This document shows, piece after piece, positions 47,142 to 56,624 of a stretch of DNA of 64,000 bases. The stretch comes from Iodobacter sp. BJB302. GTDB lineage: Bacteria; Pseudomonadota; Gammaproteobacteria; Burkholderiales; Chitinibacteraceae. Within the stretch, counting starts at the first letter, position 1; each line of letters opens with the position of its first letter. The DNA lies in NCBI RefSeq assembly GCF_002735645.1, contig NZ_PDZG01000008.1, positions 1 through 64,000 on the forward strand, in the 5' to 3' direction. The notes beneath the pieces were generated by a model. The model saw only the letters and a list, made by a program, of their open reading frames with translations. It was not told the DNA's origin and ran no database searches. A program made the position numbers and the translations under genes.

Positions 47142-47167
47142 AAAAAGGCGGGCCAACTGGCCCGCCC
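47142..47167 (-). terminator. Terminator after the TonB receptor gene
   Basis: GGCGGGCC / GGCCCGCC stem (47148-47155 with 47160-47167), loop AACT, with six A on its left giving TTTTTT on the minus strand. Confidence 0.9.
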
Positions 47168-47311
47168 CGATGAAATCATCTAGTTTAAGATGACGCCGGT
47201 AATCAATTCAAAAATAAGAAATCAGCTAAAAACACCACCAGGGTGAATGATCAGGCATCGCCTTGCATCCTTGAATTGCTGCGCAAATGCGCGAAAATGC
47301 AGTTAAGCAAA

Positions 47312-49585
47312 TCAGAATGATTTAGAAATGCTGAGCTTGTAATTGCGCCCCACTCCGGTTACGCCTTCGCTGAGGTAAGGCTGGTAATCACGATTAAACA
47401 GATTATCAATCGTCAGCCTTGCCTCTAAGCCGTTTAAGCCATCGCCCCGCCCTATCCAGCTGGCAAACAGCGTATGCAAGCCATAGCCTTTGGATGGCGG
47501 CAGGCGATACACATTACCAAGTGGCAGAACTTTATCCTGCTCGCCTACAAATTTACCCTGCCAGCCTGCAGTAATGCCCTGCTCAGGCAGCTTAAAGCCC
47601 AGCCCGGTCATCAGCTTATCCGGTGCCACACTGGATACCGGCTCATCGCTGCCCCATGGATCGCGCTGACCACCGTTTCTTCTGCCATATTGCATCGACA
47701 AAGAGGCATTGGCAAAGAAATAGCGGGTGTTATAAAAGGTTTCAATCTCCATCCCTTCGGTTTTATAGCCGCTTAGATTGCGGTAATTAGAGAGAGCGGG
47801 CGGTAATTTATCCCGGTCGGCCGGGGTATAGCCGGGCACCAATACGCCAAGGCGCGGGCCGATATTGTCTGTTACCCGGTTTTGATAGAGGGTAAAGCGC
47901 AGCTGTGCGCTGTCGTTACCCGTGAACAGGCCCTGCTGATCCCACATTGCGCCCACACGCGCGGCGGTAATGCGCTCAACATCAAGGCCACGGCTGGTGC
48001 CTGGAGTGGATGATGCTTTATCGGCTGAAACGTAATACTCGCTGGAATACAGCTCATCTATCGTCGGGGCGCGCCATGTCTGGCTGATATCAGCAAAGAA
48101 CGAAGCATGGTTAGTGGCTTTCCAGAACAGGCCTAATCTGGGCGAAAAACCTTCGAATCTGGCTTCGCTGTAATCGTGGCCTGCCGCAGGCAGCGGGCTG
48201 TTATAACGAGACGCACGGTTCGGCACGCCTTCTGCGGTGATGTGGTCATAGCGTACTGCTGCTGTCAGTGTCACATCGCCATAGCTCACGGCATCCTGCA
48301 GATAAACGCCCAGCCCTCTTTGCTGGCCTGCAGGCATATAGTAAGGCTGGAAATAGCCGTAGTTATAACTGGCCTCTTTAATTGCCGTGCTGCTGGGGTA
48401 ATACATCAAGGTATCACGCTGATTATCATGCCACTGCCCGCCAACACTCAGCACATGCTCAAAGGGGCCGCTTGTAAACTGGCTTTCATTACGTAATTCA
48501 GCCAGCTTATCGGTGTAAGTTGCCCAGCTTTCATTGCCTAATGATCCCAAAAATGAGCCCACAGATGCCGTAGCTGAACGCTGGTCGTGCTGATTGGTTT
48601 TAGAGTAGCCGTAGCTTGCCAGCACATTAATCAGTGGATTATCGCTTGGGCTAAAGCGCCATTTTGCCGTATAGGTAGTGTCTTCCTGATCCCGGTACAG
48701 CACCTTGCGCTTCCATGCTTCATCAAAACCAAATTTTTTAATTTCTGCATCGGTGGGCGCTGGCGCGTCTTCACCCAGCGCAGCAAAAGGCGCCCATGCA
48801 CTGCTGCGGCCCTGCATGGCCGATAGCGTGAGCAGCTGATCTTCTGTCAGGCGGATATTAAGTTTTGCAAGGCTGGATGGCGCATCAATGGCAGAGAAGC
48901 GAAAAGGATCGCCATTGGGTTTACGCAAATCATCGGATTCGCGCTGGGTAAAATACACCAGCGCATCAAAACGGCCATCTTCAGTGCGGCCATACACCGC
49001 CGCCGTTGTATCTTGCTCATGATTATTGGTCTGGTGCGAGTACTTGAGCAAAGCGCCCAGATTAGCATCGCCCTGCAAGAGATCTTTCGCGTCTTTTGTC
49101 TCAATGGTGATCACCCCGCCAAAGCCACCATTGCCATACATAGAGGTGTGCGGGCCTTTATTGACTTCAATTTGCTTCACCAGCTCAGGCTCAATAAAAA
49201 TCGACCCCTGGCGGTATTTTTCAAAGCCCTTAGGCGCGCCATCCACAATCACTTTGACATCCTGTACCTTATTAAAGCCCCAGATATTCAAAGTTTGCCC
49301 GCTGGGGCGTGATGTGCCGGTTAAATCCACCCCTGGCAGAGTATCGAGCAGGGCAGCCACATTGCCAGCCTGCTGGCGTTCAATATCTTCGTGATCTAAA
49401 TAAGAGCGGCCCACGGTGACGCTGCCTGTTTTTTCGCCAAATACAGTGATCGCAGGCAAGGTAGATTCAGCTGGCTTTTTTGCAGCGGCTTCGCTTGCGT
49501 CCTTGCCCTTGGTCTGGCTGGCAAAAGCAGAAGCGCTAAAGGCGGCAGCAAGTGCAAGCACCATTGCTGTATTTTGGATTTTCAT
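47312..49585 (-). CDS. TonB-dependent receptor, haem/haemoglobin type
   Basis: An outer-membrane active transporter of 757 residues. A Sec signal (MKIQNTAMVLALAAAFSASA) is followed by a plug domain (about 45-165) with LLDTLPGVDLTG and VNKGPHTSMYGNGGFGGVI, then a 22-strand barrel ending in the aromatic residue F (YKLSISKSF). The region SQTWRAPTIDELYSSEYY corresponds to the FRAP-box position of haem receptors. With the general layout this suggests the haemoglobin/haem receptor family, although the following NPNL box is not clear. Starts at 49600 or 49630 are possible. A Fur box upstream (49700) supports iron control; haem is the likely but unproven ligand. Confidence 0.85.
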   Translation of the reverse strand: MKIQNTAMVLALAAAFSASAFASQTKGKDASEAAAKKPAESTLPAITVFGEKTGSVTVGRSYLDHEDIERQQAGNVAALLDTLPGVDLTGTSRPSGQTLNIWGFNKVQDVKVIVDGAPKGFEKYRQGSIFIEPELVKQIEVNKGPHTSMYGNGGFGGVITIETKDAKDLLQGDANLGALLKYSHQTNNHEQDTTAAVYGRTEDGRFDALVYFTQRESDDLRKPNGDPFRFSAIDAPSSLAKLNIRLTEDQLLTLSAMQGRSSAWAPFAALGEDAPAPTDAEIKKFGFDEAWKRKVLYRDQEDTTYTAKWRFSPSDNPLINVLASYGYSKTNQHDQRSATASVGSFLGSLGNESWATYTDKLAELRNESQFTSGPFEHVLSVGGQWHDNQRDTLMYYPSSTAIKEASYNYGYFQPYYMPAGQQRGLGVYLQDAVSYGDVTLTAAVRYDHITAEGVPNRASRYNSPLPAAGHDYSEARFEGFSPRLGLFWKATNHASFFADISQTWRAPTIDELYSSEYYVSADKASSTPGTSRGLDVERITAARVGAMWDQQGLFTGNDSAQLRFTLYQNRVTDNIGPRLGVLVPGYTPADRDKLPPALSNYRNLSGYKTEGMEIETFYNTRYFFANASLSMQYGRRNGGQRDPWGSDEPVSSVAPDKLMTGLGFKLPEQGITAGWQGKFVGEQDKVLPLGNVYRLPPSKGYGLHTLFASWIGRGDGLNGLEARLTIDNLFNRDYQPYLSEGVTGVGRNYKLSISKSF

Positions 49586-49699
49586 TTTGCTCAAACTCAT
49601 TTTTATAAGCACAAAGGACAAACTGATCACTCAATTTGTCCTTTATGTAAGGAAATCGACAGAAGCTGAAGTATGTAACTCAGTGTCATTATTATAAAT

Positions 49700-49718
49700 G
49701 ATAATGATTCCCATTAAA
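49700..49718. promoter_or_regulatory. Fur box upstream of the TonB receptor
   Basis: GATAATGATTCCCATTAAA matches the Fur consensus at about 14 of 19 positions, and a second overlapping dyad (TCATTATTATAAATGATAATG) extends it to about 49687. It is about 115 bp upstream of the receptor ATG on the minus strand. Confidence 0.75.
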
Positions 49719-49812
49719 ATAGATTCTTACAAAATATCCTTTTCGTGCTGAAGGTTTTTGCATACTCAGCATCAGCAAAAATCCACATTAAAAAAATATC
49801 GCATCTTCCCCA

Positions 49813-49840
49813 CTTGAAAAGACCTTGCCTCGCCCATACC
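49813..49840 (+). promoter_or_regulatory. Sigma-32 (heat-shock) promoter of groESL
   Basis: The -35 CTTGAAA (49813-49819) and the -10 CCCATACC (49833-49840), 13 bp apart, match the RpoH consensus CTTGAAA / CCCCATnT closely. It lies about 95 bp before groES. Confidence 0.75.
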
Positions 49841-49842
49841 AT

Positions 49843-49869
49843 CTAGCACTCGTTAGCAGTGAGTGCTAA
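49843..49869. promoter_or_regulatory. CIRCE operator (HrcA binding site)
   Basis: CTAGCACTC-N9-GAGTGCTAA differs from the CIRCE consensus TTAGCACTC-N9-GAGTGCTAA at one base. It begins 3 bp after the sigma-32 -10 element, where HrcA would block transcription. Confidence 0.93.
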
Positions 49870-49933
49870 CAGCGTTCTGTAGGCCGTTTGGCCAAGCATT
49901 GAATGCCACTTTTTTATCTGGAGAGTGAACACC

Positions 49934-50224
49934 ATGAAAATTCGTCCTTTGCATGACCGTGTAGTAATCAAACGCGTTGAAGCTGAAGAAAAAACTGCAT
50001 CTGGCATCGTGTTGCCGGGTAACGCTGCTGAAAAGCCGGATATGGGCGAAGTGGTTGCCGTCGGTAACGGTAAGATTTTAGAAAACGGCTCTGTACGCCC
50101 AATGGCAGTTAAAGCAGGCGACAAGGTTATTTTTGGTAAGTACAGCGGCCAAACCGTGAAAGTAGATGGCGACGAACTGCTTGTAATGCGTGAAGAAGAC
50201 ATCATGGGCGTGATCGAAGGCTAA
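49934..50224 (+). CDS. groES: Co-chaperonin GroES
   Basis: The 96-residue lid of the GroEL folding chamber. It begins [14 protein letters not shown], with the mobile loop [17 protein letters not shown] near residues 18-34 and the roof-forming [16 protein letters not shown] segment. ATG 49934 follows CTGGAGAGTGAAC; an in-frame GTG three codons earlier is less typical. It is the first gene of the groESL operon, controlled by the sigma-32 promoter and CIRCE just upstream. Confidence 0.98.
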   Translation: MKIRPLHDRVVIKRVEAEEKTASGIVLPGNAAEKPDMGEVVAVGNGKILENGSVRPMAVKAGDKVIFGKYSGQTVKVDGDELLVMREEDIMGVIEG

Positions 50225-50284
50225 GCCTGATCCCGTCATTGCCTGGGCTTTGGCCCGGCCCGATCTCAAACTATTACGGAGTAA

Positions 50285-51934
<1,650 letters not shown>

Positions 51935-52298
51935 TTAAGCCTTAGCCATCGGGCTTTATAGCCAGACGGCTCGCTTAGACAAAAACGCCACTTCTTTGGA
52001 AGTGGCGTTTTTTTATGCCCGCTTCAGCTCAAACCACTAATTTTAAATGTAATTTTTTTCAGATCGCCCCCCCCCCACGATCATCACAATAACCCATCTA
52101 CAACATGCAAATTTTCATCGCTCAAGCATGATATCCCCAAAAAAAAATCTTACTACAAAACAACACGTAAATTGCAAAAAAAGAAATTTACTCTATGATA
52201 GGTACTGATTTTCCAGTTGGAGAATCGCCACTTGTAATAAATTTAACTTGTAGTTTTTATTAAACATTTGTTATTTCAAATAGTGAAGGAGATAGAAA
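51935..52298. other. Intergenic stretch after groEL
   Basis: Holds the groEL terminator, a run of ten C (52067-52076) and very AT-rich DNA with poly-A tracts that presumably contains the promoter of the orphan gene at 52299. Confidence 0.5.
51981..52016. terminator. groESL terminator
   Basis: AAAAACGCCACTTC / GAAGTGGCGTTTTT perfect 14-bp stem (51981-51994 with 51999-52012), loop TTTG, followed by more T. It can work in both directions. Confidence 0.93.
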
Positions 52299-52664
52299 TT
52301 GGGAACTTTAAGCATTGTGAATACACTAGGAATTGATGTTGAAATAGTTGAGGCGAGCCCTTATAACTTTTCTCCATCAATCATAAAAAGCGGCCAGTCA
52401 GCCACAGCACCTGTTGTAAATGATTTTAATAGACTGATATTAAAAGTTAGTATCTTAGGAAATCAATATGCCTATGACCTAAATAAAGGCCATTGGTATG
52501 GTGGTGATGGTGAAAATCACTATCCAAATGCAAATAGTAAAGTTAACATTATTTTAACAGGGGATCGTGGAAGCTATATTGAAACAAATTACAATTATGC
52601 CCCTGCCAGCGAAACAGCAATATGCAAGTACTCCTCAGATACTAAAGCACTGGATAAAATTTAA
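52299..52664 (+). CDS. AT-rich orphan gene of unknown function
   Basis: A 121-residue protein with TTG start, preceded by a near-perfect GAAGGAGAT ribosome binding site at 7 nt. It is much richer in A+T than its neighbours, with Asn/Tyr/Ser-rich, beta-strand-like sequence (IVNTLGIDVEIVEASPYNF at the start, GHWYGGDGENHYPN near residue 65, ETNYNYAP near residue 95). There is no signal peptide and one cysteine. I recognise no family; the look is that of small beta-sandwich or lectin-like proteins. Composition and position beside the cassette region suggest recent transfer. Confidence 0.65.
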   Translation: MGTLSIVNTLGIDVEIVEASPYNFSPSIIKSGQSATAPVVNDFNRLILKVSILGNQYAYDLNKGHWYGGDGENHYPNANSKVNIILTGDRGSYIETNYNYAPASETAICKYSSDTKALDKI

Positions 52665-52808
52665 TCTGCGAAATCAAACGGATTTTCGATTAAAATGCCA
52701 GTTATTAAAGAAAAATACGACAGGAATTGGCTTTAAATCTAGAGCCAAAACCTGTCTATTCAAATCTACTCACATACCTCAGTTGATAGATCTGGGAACA
52801 GACATGTC

Positions 52809-53288
52809 CTAATCTGTCTTAAATACCATTTTCTCTGCCTGCATCAGCCGGATATCCCGCCTAGCTTCGGCAGCCACCCAGCGAGCCTCTTCATCCTCAT
52901 TCGCTGGGCTAAGCGGCGGCACCACCACCGATTTGCCATCATCCCCCATCGCCACCATAGTGAAATAACAACTATTGGTGTGGCGCTCAGTCTGGGTGCG
53001 GATATTCTCTGCCACCACCCGAATACCCACTTCCATTGAAGTGCGGCCAGTGTAATTAACGCTCGCCAAAAAATGCACCAGCTCCCCCACAAACACCGGC
53101 TGCTTAAACGTCACCTGATCTACCGAAAGCGTCACCGCATAAGCCCCCGCATAGCGGCTGGCACAGGCATAAGCCACCTGATCCAATTCTTTAAGCAAAG
53201 CCCCGCCATGCACCTTGCCAGAAAAATTAGCCATATCCGGCGTCATCAACACCGTCATCATCATTTGGTGCCGGGGCAAATTCAACAT
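52809..53288 (-). CDS. Acyl-CoA thioesterase, hotdog fold (YciA/BFIT type)
   Basis: A 159-residue cytoplasmic enzyme that hydrolyses acyl-CoA to free acid and CoA. The hotdog signature is clear: MTPDMANFSGKVHGGALLKE near residues 15-34, with Asn21 and the HGG turn, then DQVAYACASRYAG, and the strand VDQVTFKQPVFVGELVHFLA near residue 56. Single-domain length and a basic C-terminal helix fit the bacterial YciA-like group. Monocistronic, facing the orphan gene. Confidence 0.93.
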   Translation of the reverse strand: MLNLPRHQMMMTVLMTPDMANFSGKVHGGALLKELDQVAYACASRYAGAYAVTLSVDQVTFKQPVFVGELVHFLASVNYTGRTSMEVGIRVVAENIRTQTERHTNSCYFTMVAMGDDGKSVVVPPLSPANEDEEARWVAAEARRDIRLMQAEKMVFKTD

Positions 53289-53785
53289 ATCGCACTTCCT
53301 TTGTAAGATTTATTGCAGCATAGCGCGAGGAAGAAGAATCGCAAATACAGAGAAAGCTGCGGGGAGGGAATACGAGGGATGAGGAGCGCTGGGATTGAGA
53401 TTATTGGATCTGTAATATCTGCAGAGATTTATCCATCAACCATTAGTGACATCAAAAACACAGTAGCTTTGCGCTCCAACTCGCAGGAATGGATAAATAC
53501 TTAAATAGTAAGAAAAATGATATTGAATAAACATAAAATAATTCTAAAATAATTTCATATATATTACACATAACTTATTTATAGCTCATGTACTGCATAC
53601 AAACCGTAATCCTATTGTGATATGTACTATCTGGCATACATGATTCCAAACGATTGAAAATAAACAAAAAACTGTAGAAATTGATTTTTTATACACATAA
53701 ATAAACCAGATATACACCTGCGTAGGTGTATATCTCACGTTGGGCCTACTATTTCGTTGTACCACCTCTTTATTAGGAGAGAATC
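53289..53785. other. AT-rich gap upstream of the cassette array
   Basis: Very AT-rich from about 53510 to 53710, then the palindrome and core-site-like sequence at 53708-53745. No integrase gene or convincing small gene is present; a 63-codon frame at 53313-53504 has no coding character. Confidence 0.5.
53708..53745 (+). other. attC-like site 1 (palindrome plus GTTGGGC core)
   Basis: Perfect 12-bp arms AGATATACACCT (53708-53719) and AGGTGTATATCT (53724-53735), loop GCGT, then CAC and the core GTTGGGC (53739-53745), which fits the integron core GTTRRRY. The partner box on the left is degenerate (only AAAC at 53703-53706). Could instead be an operator or terminator for the following gene. Confidence 0.45.
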
Positions 53786-54235
53786 ATGAGCGGACTTATG
53801 CCTTGGGATAGTGTGATTGATCTTATCAATACCGGTATTGACAAAATTTGGCCAGACAAAACTGAAGCGGAAAAAGCAAAAGCCGCACTAGCCCAAGCTC
53901 AGCTTCAAGGCGCACTCAAAGACATGGAGGAGCAGTGGGAAAACGCTAAAGCTCAAATTGAAGTCAATAAACAAGAGGCGGCAAGCAACAGCGTATTTAT
54001 TGCTGGGTGGCGGCCTTTCATCGGCTGGGTATGCGGATCGGCGTTTGCGTGGTCTTTCGTTTTTCAGCCAATAGTCATAATGATCGCAAATGTTGTTGGA
54101 CACCCGATAGACAATAGTCACTTGCCAAAGCTTGATTTCGCTGAAATTCAACCAGTCCTCTACGGGATGCTCGGATTGGGCGCAATGCGTACGTATGAGA
54201 AGGTAAAGGGTGTTGCTTCACAGCCTCGTGCGTAG
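53786..54235 (+). CDS. Phage-type holin (3-TM holin superfamily)
   Basis: A 149-residue protein. The N-terminal third is charged and helical (KTEAEKAKAALAQAQLQ, a coiled coil at about 25-70), followed by two or three membrane segments (about 73-110 with GWRPFIGWVCGSAFAW, and about 122-137). This arrangement is that of the 3TM holin family found in phages and gene transfer agents. TAGGAGAG precedes the ATG. It lies 41 bp before an endolysin gene, so the pair forms a lysis module. No phage structural gene is nearby, and both genes lie between attC-like sites. Confidence 0.82.
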   Translation: MSGLMPWDSVIDLINTGIDKIWPDKTEAEKAKAALAQAQLQGALKDMEEQWENAKAQIEVNKQEAASNSVFIAGWRPFIGWVCGSAFAWSFVFQPIVIMIANVVGHPIDNSHLPKLDFAEIQPVLYGMLGLGAMRTYEKVKGVASQPRA

Positions 54236-54276
54236 CCTTCCCCTTATCCCTGAATGAATATTTCGGAGAATTAGTC

Positions 54277-54918
54277 GTGACCATTTCCATAGAAATCAAT
54301 CAAGTTCTTCATCTCGCGCCGAGTATTCGGTCGAGTTATCGCGAGGCATTCCAGAACGGGCAACACCTGTTTGATAACGCCATGATTTCGAGTTCGCCGC
54401 TCAGGATAGCCCATTTCATGGCCCAGGTATTACACGAGTCTGGTGGTCTGACAATTCAGTTTGAGAACTTGAACTACAGTGCGGAACGCCTCCCCAAAGT
54501 ATGGCCTAGCCGATTTCAACCTAAGGGACCTCTTGATCCAAATGAATACGCTCACAACCCAGAAAAACTTGCAAATGAGGTCTACGGCAATCGCATGGGC
54601 AATACCAATCCAAATGATGGATTCAGGTACAGAGGGCGAGGCTTACTACAACTGACCGGTAGAGAAAGTTATGTTGAGGCAACTCGCTCTGTCCAAGGGC
54701 GATTTCCCGCTGCTTTTGATTTCGTGGAGGAGCCTGATGAGGTTATGAGCGCCTCATGGTGTCTGGCTGTTGCAATATCAGAATGGACAACGAAGAACTG
54801 CAATAACCTCGCCGATCAAGACAACATCAGGCTTGTTACACGTTCGATTAATGGGGGGCTAATTGGACTTGCTGAGCGAATGGAGTGGCTCAAGAAGACT
54901 AAAGCTGTTTGGCAGTAG
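54277..54918 (+). CDS. GH19 family endolysin / chitinase-like lysozyme
   Basis: A 213-residue glycoside hydrolase of family 19, which in phages cuts peptidoglycan and in bacteria can cut chitin. The acid/base Glu54 is in QVLHESGGL, with a second candidate Glu63 (QFENLNYS). It also has YGNRMGNTNPNDGFRYRGRGLLQLTGRESY near residues 108-137 (only the pattern, not one continuous motif) and a C-terminal SINGGLIGLAERMEWL. No signal peptide, so export would depend on the upstream holin. GTG start with CGGAGAA at 8 nt. It ends just before attC-like site 2. Confidence 0.88.
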   Translation: MTISIEINQVLHLAPSIRSSYREAFQNGQHLFDNAMISSSPLRIAHFMAQVLHESGGLTIQFENLNYSAERLPKVWPSRFQPKGPLDPNEYAHNPEKLANEVYGNRMGNTNPNDGFRYRGRGLLQLTGRESYVEATRSVQGRFPAAFDFVEEPDEVMSASWCLAVAISEWTTKNCNNLADQDNIRLVTRSINGGLIGLAERMEWLKKTKAVWQ

Positions 54919-54931
54919 GGCATGTACATAG

Positions 54932-54969
54932 GCCCAACCTCACGGTCAACCGGACCTTGAACGTTAGGG
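54932..54969 (+). other. attC-like site 2
   Basis: Left box GCCCAAC (54932-54938) matches RYYYAAC and right box GTTAGGG (54963-54969) nearly matches GTTRRRY. Between them TCACGGTC and GACCTTGA pair with one mismatch. The site is shorter (38 bp) than typical attC (57 or more), so it may be a trimmed site. Confidence 0.6.
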
Positions 54970-54980
54970 GGCATGAACTC

Positions 54981-55463
54981 ATGAACATCGTTACCGCCAG
55001 AAAACTTCGAGCCGAAGGCAGGCATTACGAAGCGGGAGACATACTGGTTGAGCTGGCAGTTCGCAGCGCGACGGACACTGAAGTCCAATTTGAAGCAGCA
55101 TGCGTTCACGACTACCTTGGCGAAGAAGCGGCTGCAGTCCCGTACTATTGTGCGGCCATCGCTGGAGGTCTTTCCGACGAGCATCTTCGCAGTGCATTTC
55201 TTGGCCTCGGGAGCACATATAGAACCCTCGGTCGCTTTGCCGAAGCAGAGGCTACGCTTCGCCAGGGCTTGGAGCGCTTTCCCGACGCGAACGAAATGAA
55301 GGTCTTCTTGTCTATGGCCCTGCACAACCTGGGTCGCTCGAAACTGGCGGTCGAAACCCTGCTCGCGCTGCTAGCACAGACGTCCAACGACGGCTACATT
55401 CAAGCCTACCAAGAGGCTATCGCCTTCTACTCACAAGACATTGAGCGCACTTGGCCAACCTGA
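54981..55463 (+). CDS. Tetratricopeptide-repeat protein (cassette gene)
   Basis: A 160-residue helical protein made of about four TPR-like repeats. These include EVQFEAACVHDYLGEEAAAVPYY, then SAFLGLGSTYRTLGRFAEAEATLRQGLERFP, then KVFLSMALHNLGRSKLAVETLLALL, each a separate repeat. It resembles the TPR proteins often found as integron gene cassettes. No signal peptide or enzyme domain. The ATG at 54981 lies 12 bp after attC-like site 2, and the stop is directly followed by attC-like site 3, the usual compact design of a cassette. Function unknown; TPRs bind proteins. Confidence 0.85.
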   Translation: MNIVTARKLRAEGRHYEAGDILVELAVRSATDTEVQFEAACVHDYLGEEAAAVPYYCAAIAGGLSDEHLRSAFLGLGSTYRTLGRFAEAEATLRQGLERFPDANEMKVFLSMALHNLGRSKLAVETLLALLAQTSNDGYIQAYQEAIAFYSQDIERTWPT

Positions 55464-55514
55464 CCTTAACCCATCCATCGAGCGGACGCATGCCGCTCAT
55501 CTCAAACGTTAGGC
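55464..55514 (+). other. attC-like site 3
   Basis: Left box CCTTAAC (55464-55470), inner stem GAGCGG / CCGCTC (55480-55485 with 55493-55498), then ATCTCAAAC and the perfect core GTTAGGC (55508-55514). The 3' half is typical of integron attC sites. Beyond it no cassette follows. Confidence 0.7.
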
Positions 55515-55564
55515 ACCCCAGCCAATTGTTTTATTTTTTAGTTGGCGCGCTGTAGCCATGTAGG

Positions 55565-55587
55565 GCGGGTTAGGTTTATCAACCCGC
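55565..55587. repeat. Short REP-like dyad
   Basis: GCGGGTT and AACCCGC separated by 9 bp, preceded by TGTAGG. Related to the cruciform repeat at 29999-30058. Confidence 0.5.
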
Positions 55588-55704
55588 GCTGAAATATTTT
55601 CACCAAACGGCCACTTGATTACTGCCCAGCTTGCTGCCATGCCTGAACGCAGGTTACGCCTGAAAACGTACCGTCCGGCAGGACTGGCGATCCTAAAGTC
55701 CCCA

Positions 55705-55740
55705 AAAAAAATGGCGAAACGTTATAAACGCTTCGCCATC
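55705..55740 (-). terminator. Terminator after the AhpD-like gene
   Basis: ATGGCGAA / TTCGCCAT stem (55712-55719 with 55733-55740), extended by a CG pair; a run of A on the left gives the T tract on the minus strand. Confidence 0.8.
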
Positions 55741-55756
55741 CGTGTCAGCACTTCAT

Positions 55757-56302
55757 TTACGCCGCGTAAGCCGTTACCACAGGAAAATCAATGGTGGTTT
55801 GCGCTGTGGAGTTGATATAGTTGGTCAGGGTATTGAGTGCAACGTGGCTGATGATTTCAATGATTTCAGCATCGTTAAAGCCAGCTTCTTTCACCGCAGC
55901 AACGGCTTCATTACTTACATGACCACGCAGTTGCGCCACGCTGATAGCAAACCTTACCGCAGCATCGGCTTTGAGGTCATTGGATTTGCCGTGACGATTA
56001 GCCTCGATTTCGGCGGCATCCAGCTTAGCCAAATTGCTCGCCAAATAAGTATGGGCCGAAAGGCAATAATCGCAGCGGTTAAATTCGGCAATCGCCAAGG
56101 CAATGCGCTCCCCAGTTTTTGCACCCAGTGCGCCCTTGGCCAGCGCGCCACTTAAGCTGAGATACCCCTCTAATGCAGCAGGGCTATTGCCTGCCAAACG
56201 CATTAAATTGGGCACAACACCAAGTTGTTTTTTTACTGCATCTAATAGTGGTAAAGAAGAAGCTGGCGATTGCTCGGTGGTCAAAATAGCTAAGCGGGTC
56301 AT
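55757..56302 (-). CDS. Carboxymuconolactone decarboxylase / AhpD-like family protein
   Basis: A 181-residue helical protein with the redox motif Cys77-x-x-Cys80-x-x-x-His84 (EFNRCDYCLSAH), the alkylhydroperoxidase AhpD-type active site. Such proteins reduce peroxides or act as thiol-based stress proteins; the full length resembles the peroxidase-related two-domain CMD subgroup. I start at ATG 56302 (AAGGAATTC upstream); an upstream frame from 56392 is unlikely. It ends with a clear terminator. Divergent from the next gene. Confidence 0.9.
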   Translation of the reverse strand: MTRLAILTTEQSPASSLPLLDAVKKQLGVVPNLMRLAGNSPAALEGYLSLSGALAKGALGAKTGERIALAIAEFNRCDYCLSAHTYLASNLAKLDAAEIEANRHGKSNDLKADAAVRFAISVAQLRGHVSNEAVAAVKEAGFNDAEIIEIISHVALNTLTNYINSTAQTTIDFPVVTAYAA

Positions 56303-56624
56303 GATTGAATTCCTTTTTGCAGTTGGGCTGAGAGTTCTCGATTCGCTGCTGCTTGGCGAGTGAGTGCATCTTGCCACCGTACAAAAAATCAATGAATACT
56401 CATTATTTTGAATATATTATTTCTTTTTTTACAATAATCATTAAATAACTCCGATCACTATCAGCTAAGCCTGCATCGCTACAATTAAAAATTGTGCTGG
56501 GGCAACACACCAGAGCTATATCGCCAGTATTAAAGTACCGCAAGCAGCAAAATATGCCATTAAACTGAAAAAATCCCGCATAATTCGCCCCCTGAGCTGC
56601 TAAGCCATATCACCGGATTTTTGT
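56303..56624. other. Divergent promoter region
   Basis: AT-rich gap between the AhpD-like gene and the DOPA dioxygenase-like gene. It should hold both promoters; I see no repeat or small gene. Confidence 0.5.

Noticed and set aside
53313-53504. 63-codon frame upstream of the cassette array
   Set aside because: No ribosome binding site, no recognisable sequence, and it starts within the promoter side of the thioesterase gene.
52299-56302. Prophage suspected from the holin and GH19 endolysin
   Set aside because: No integrase, capsid, tail, terminase or replication genes are around them, and the genes are bounded by attC-like sites.
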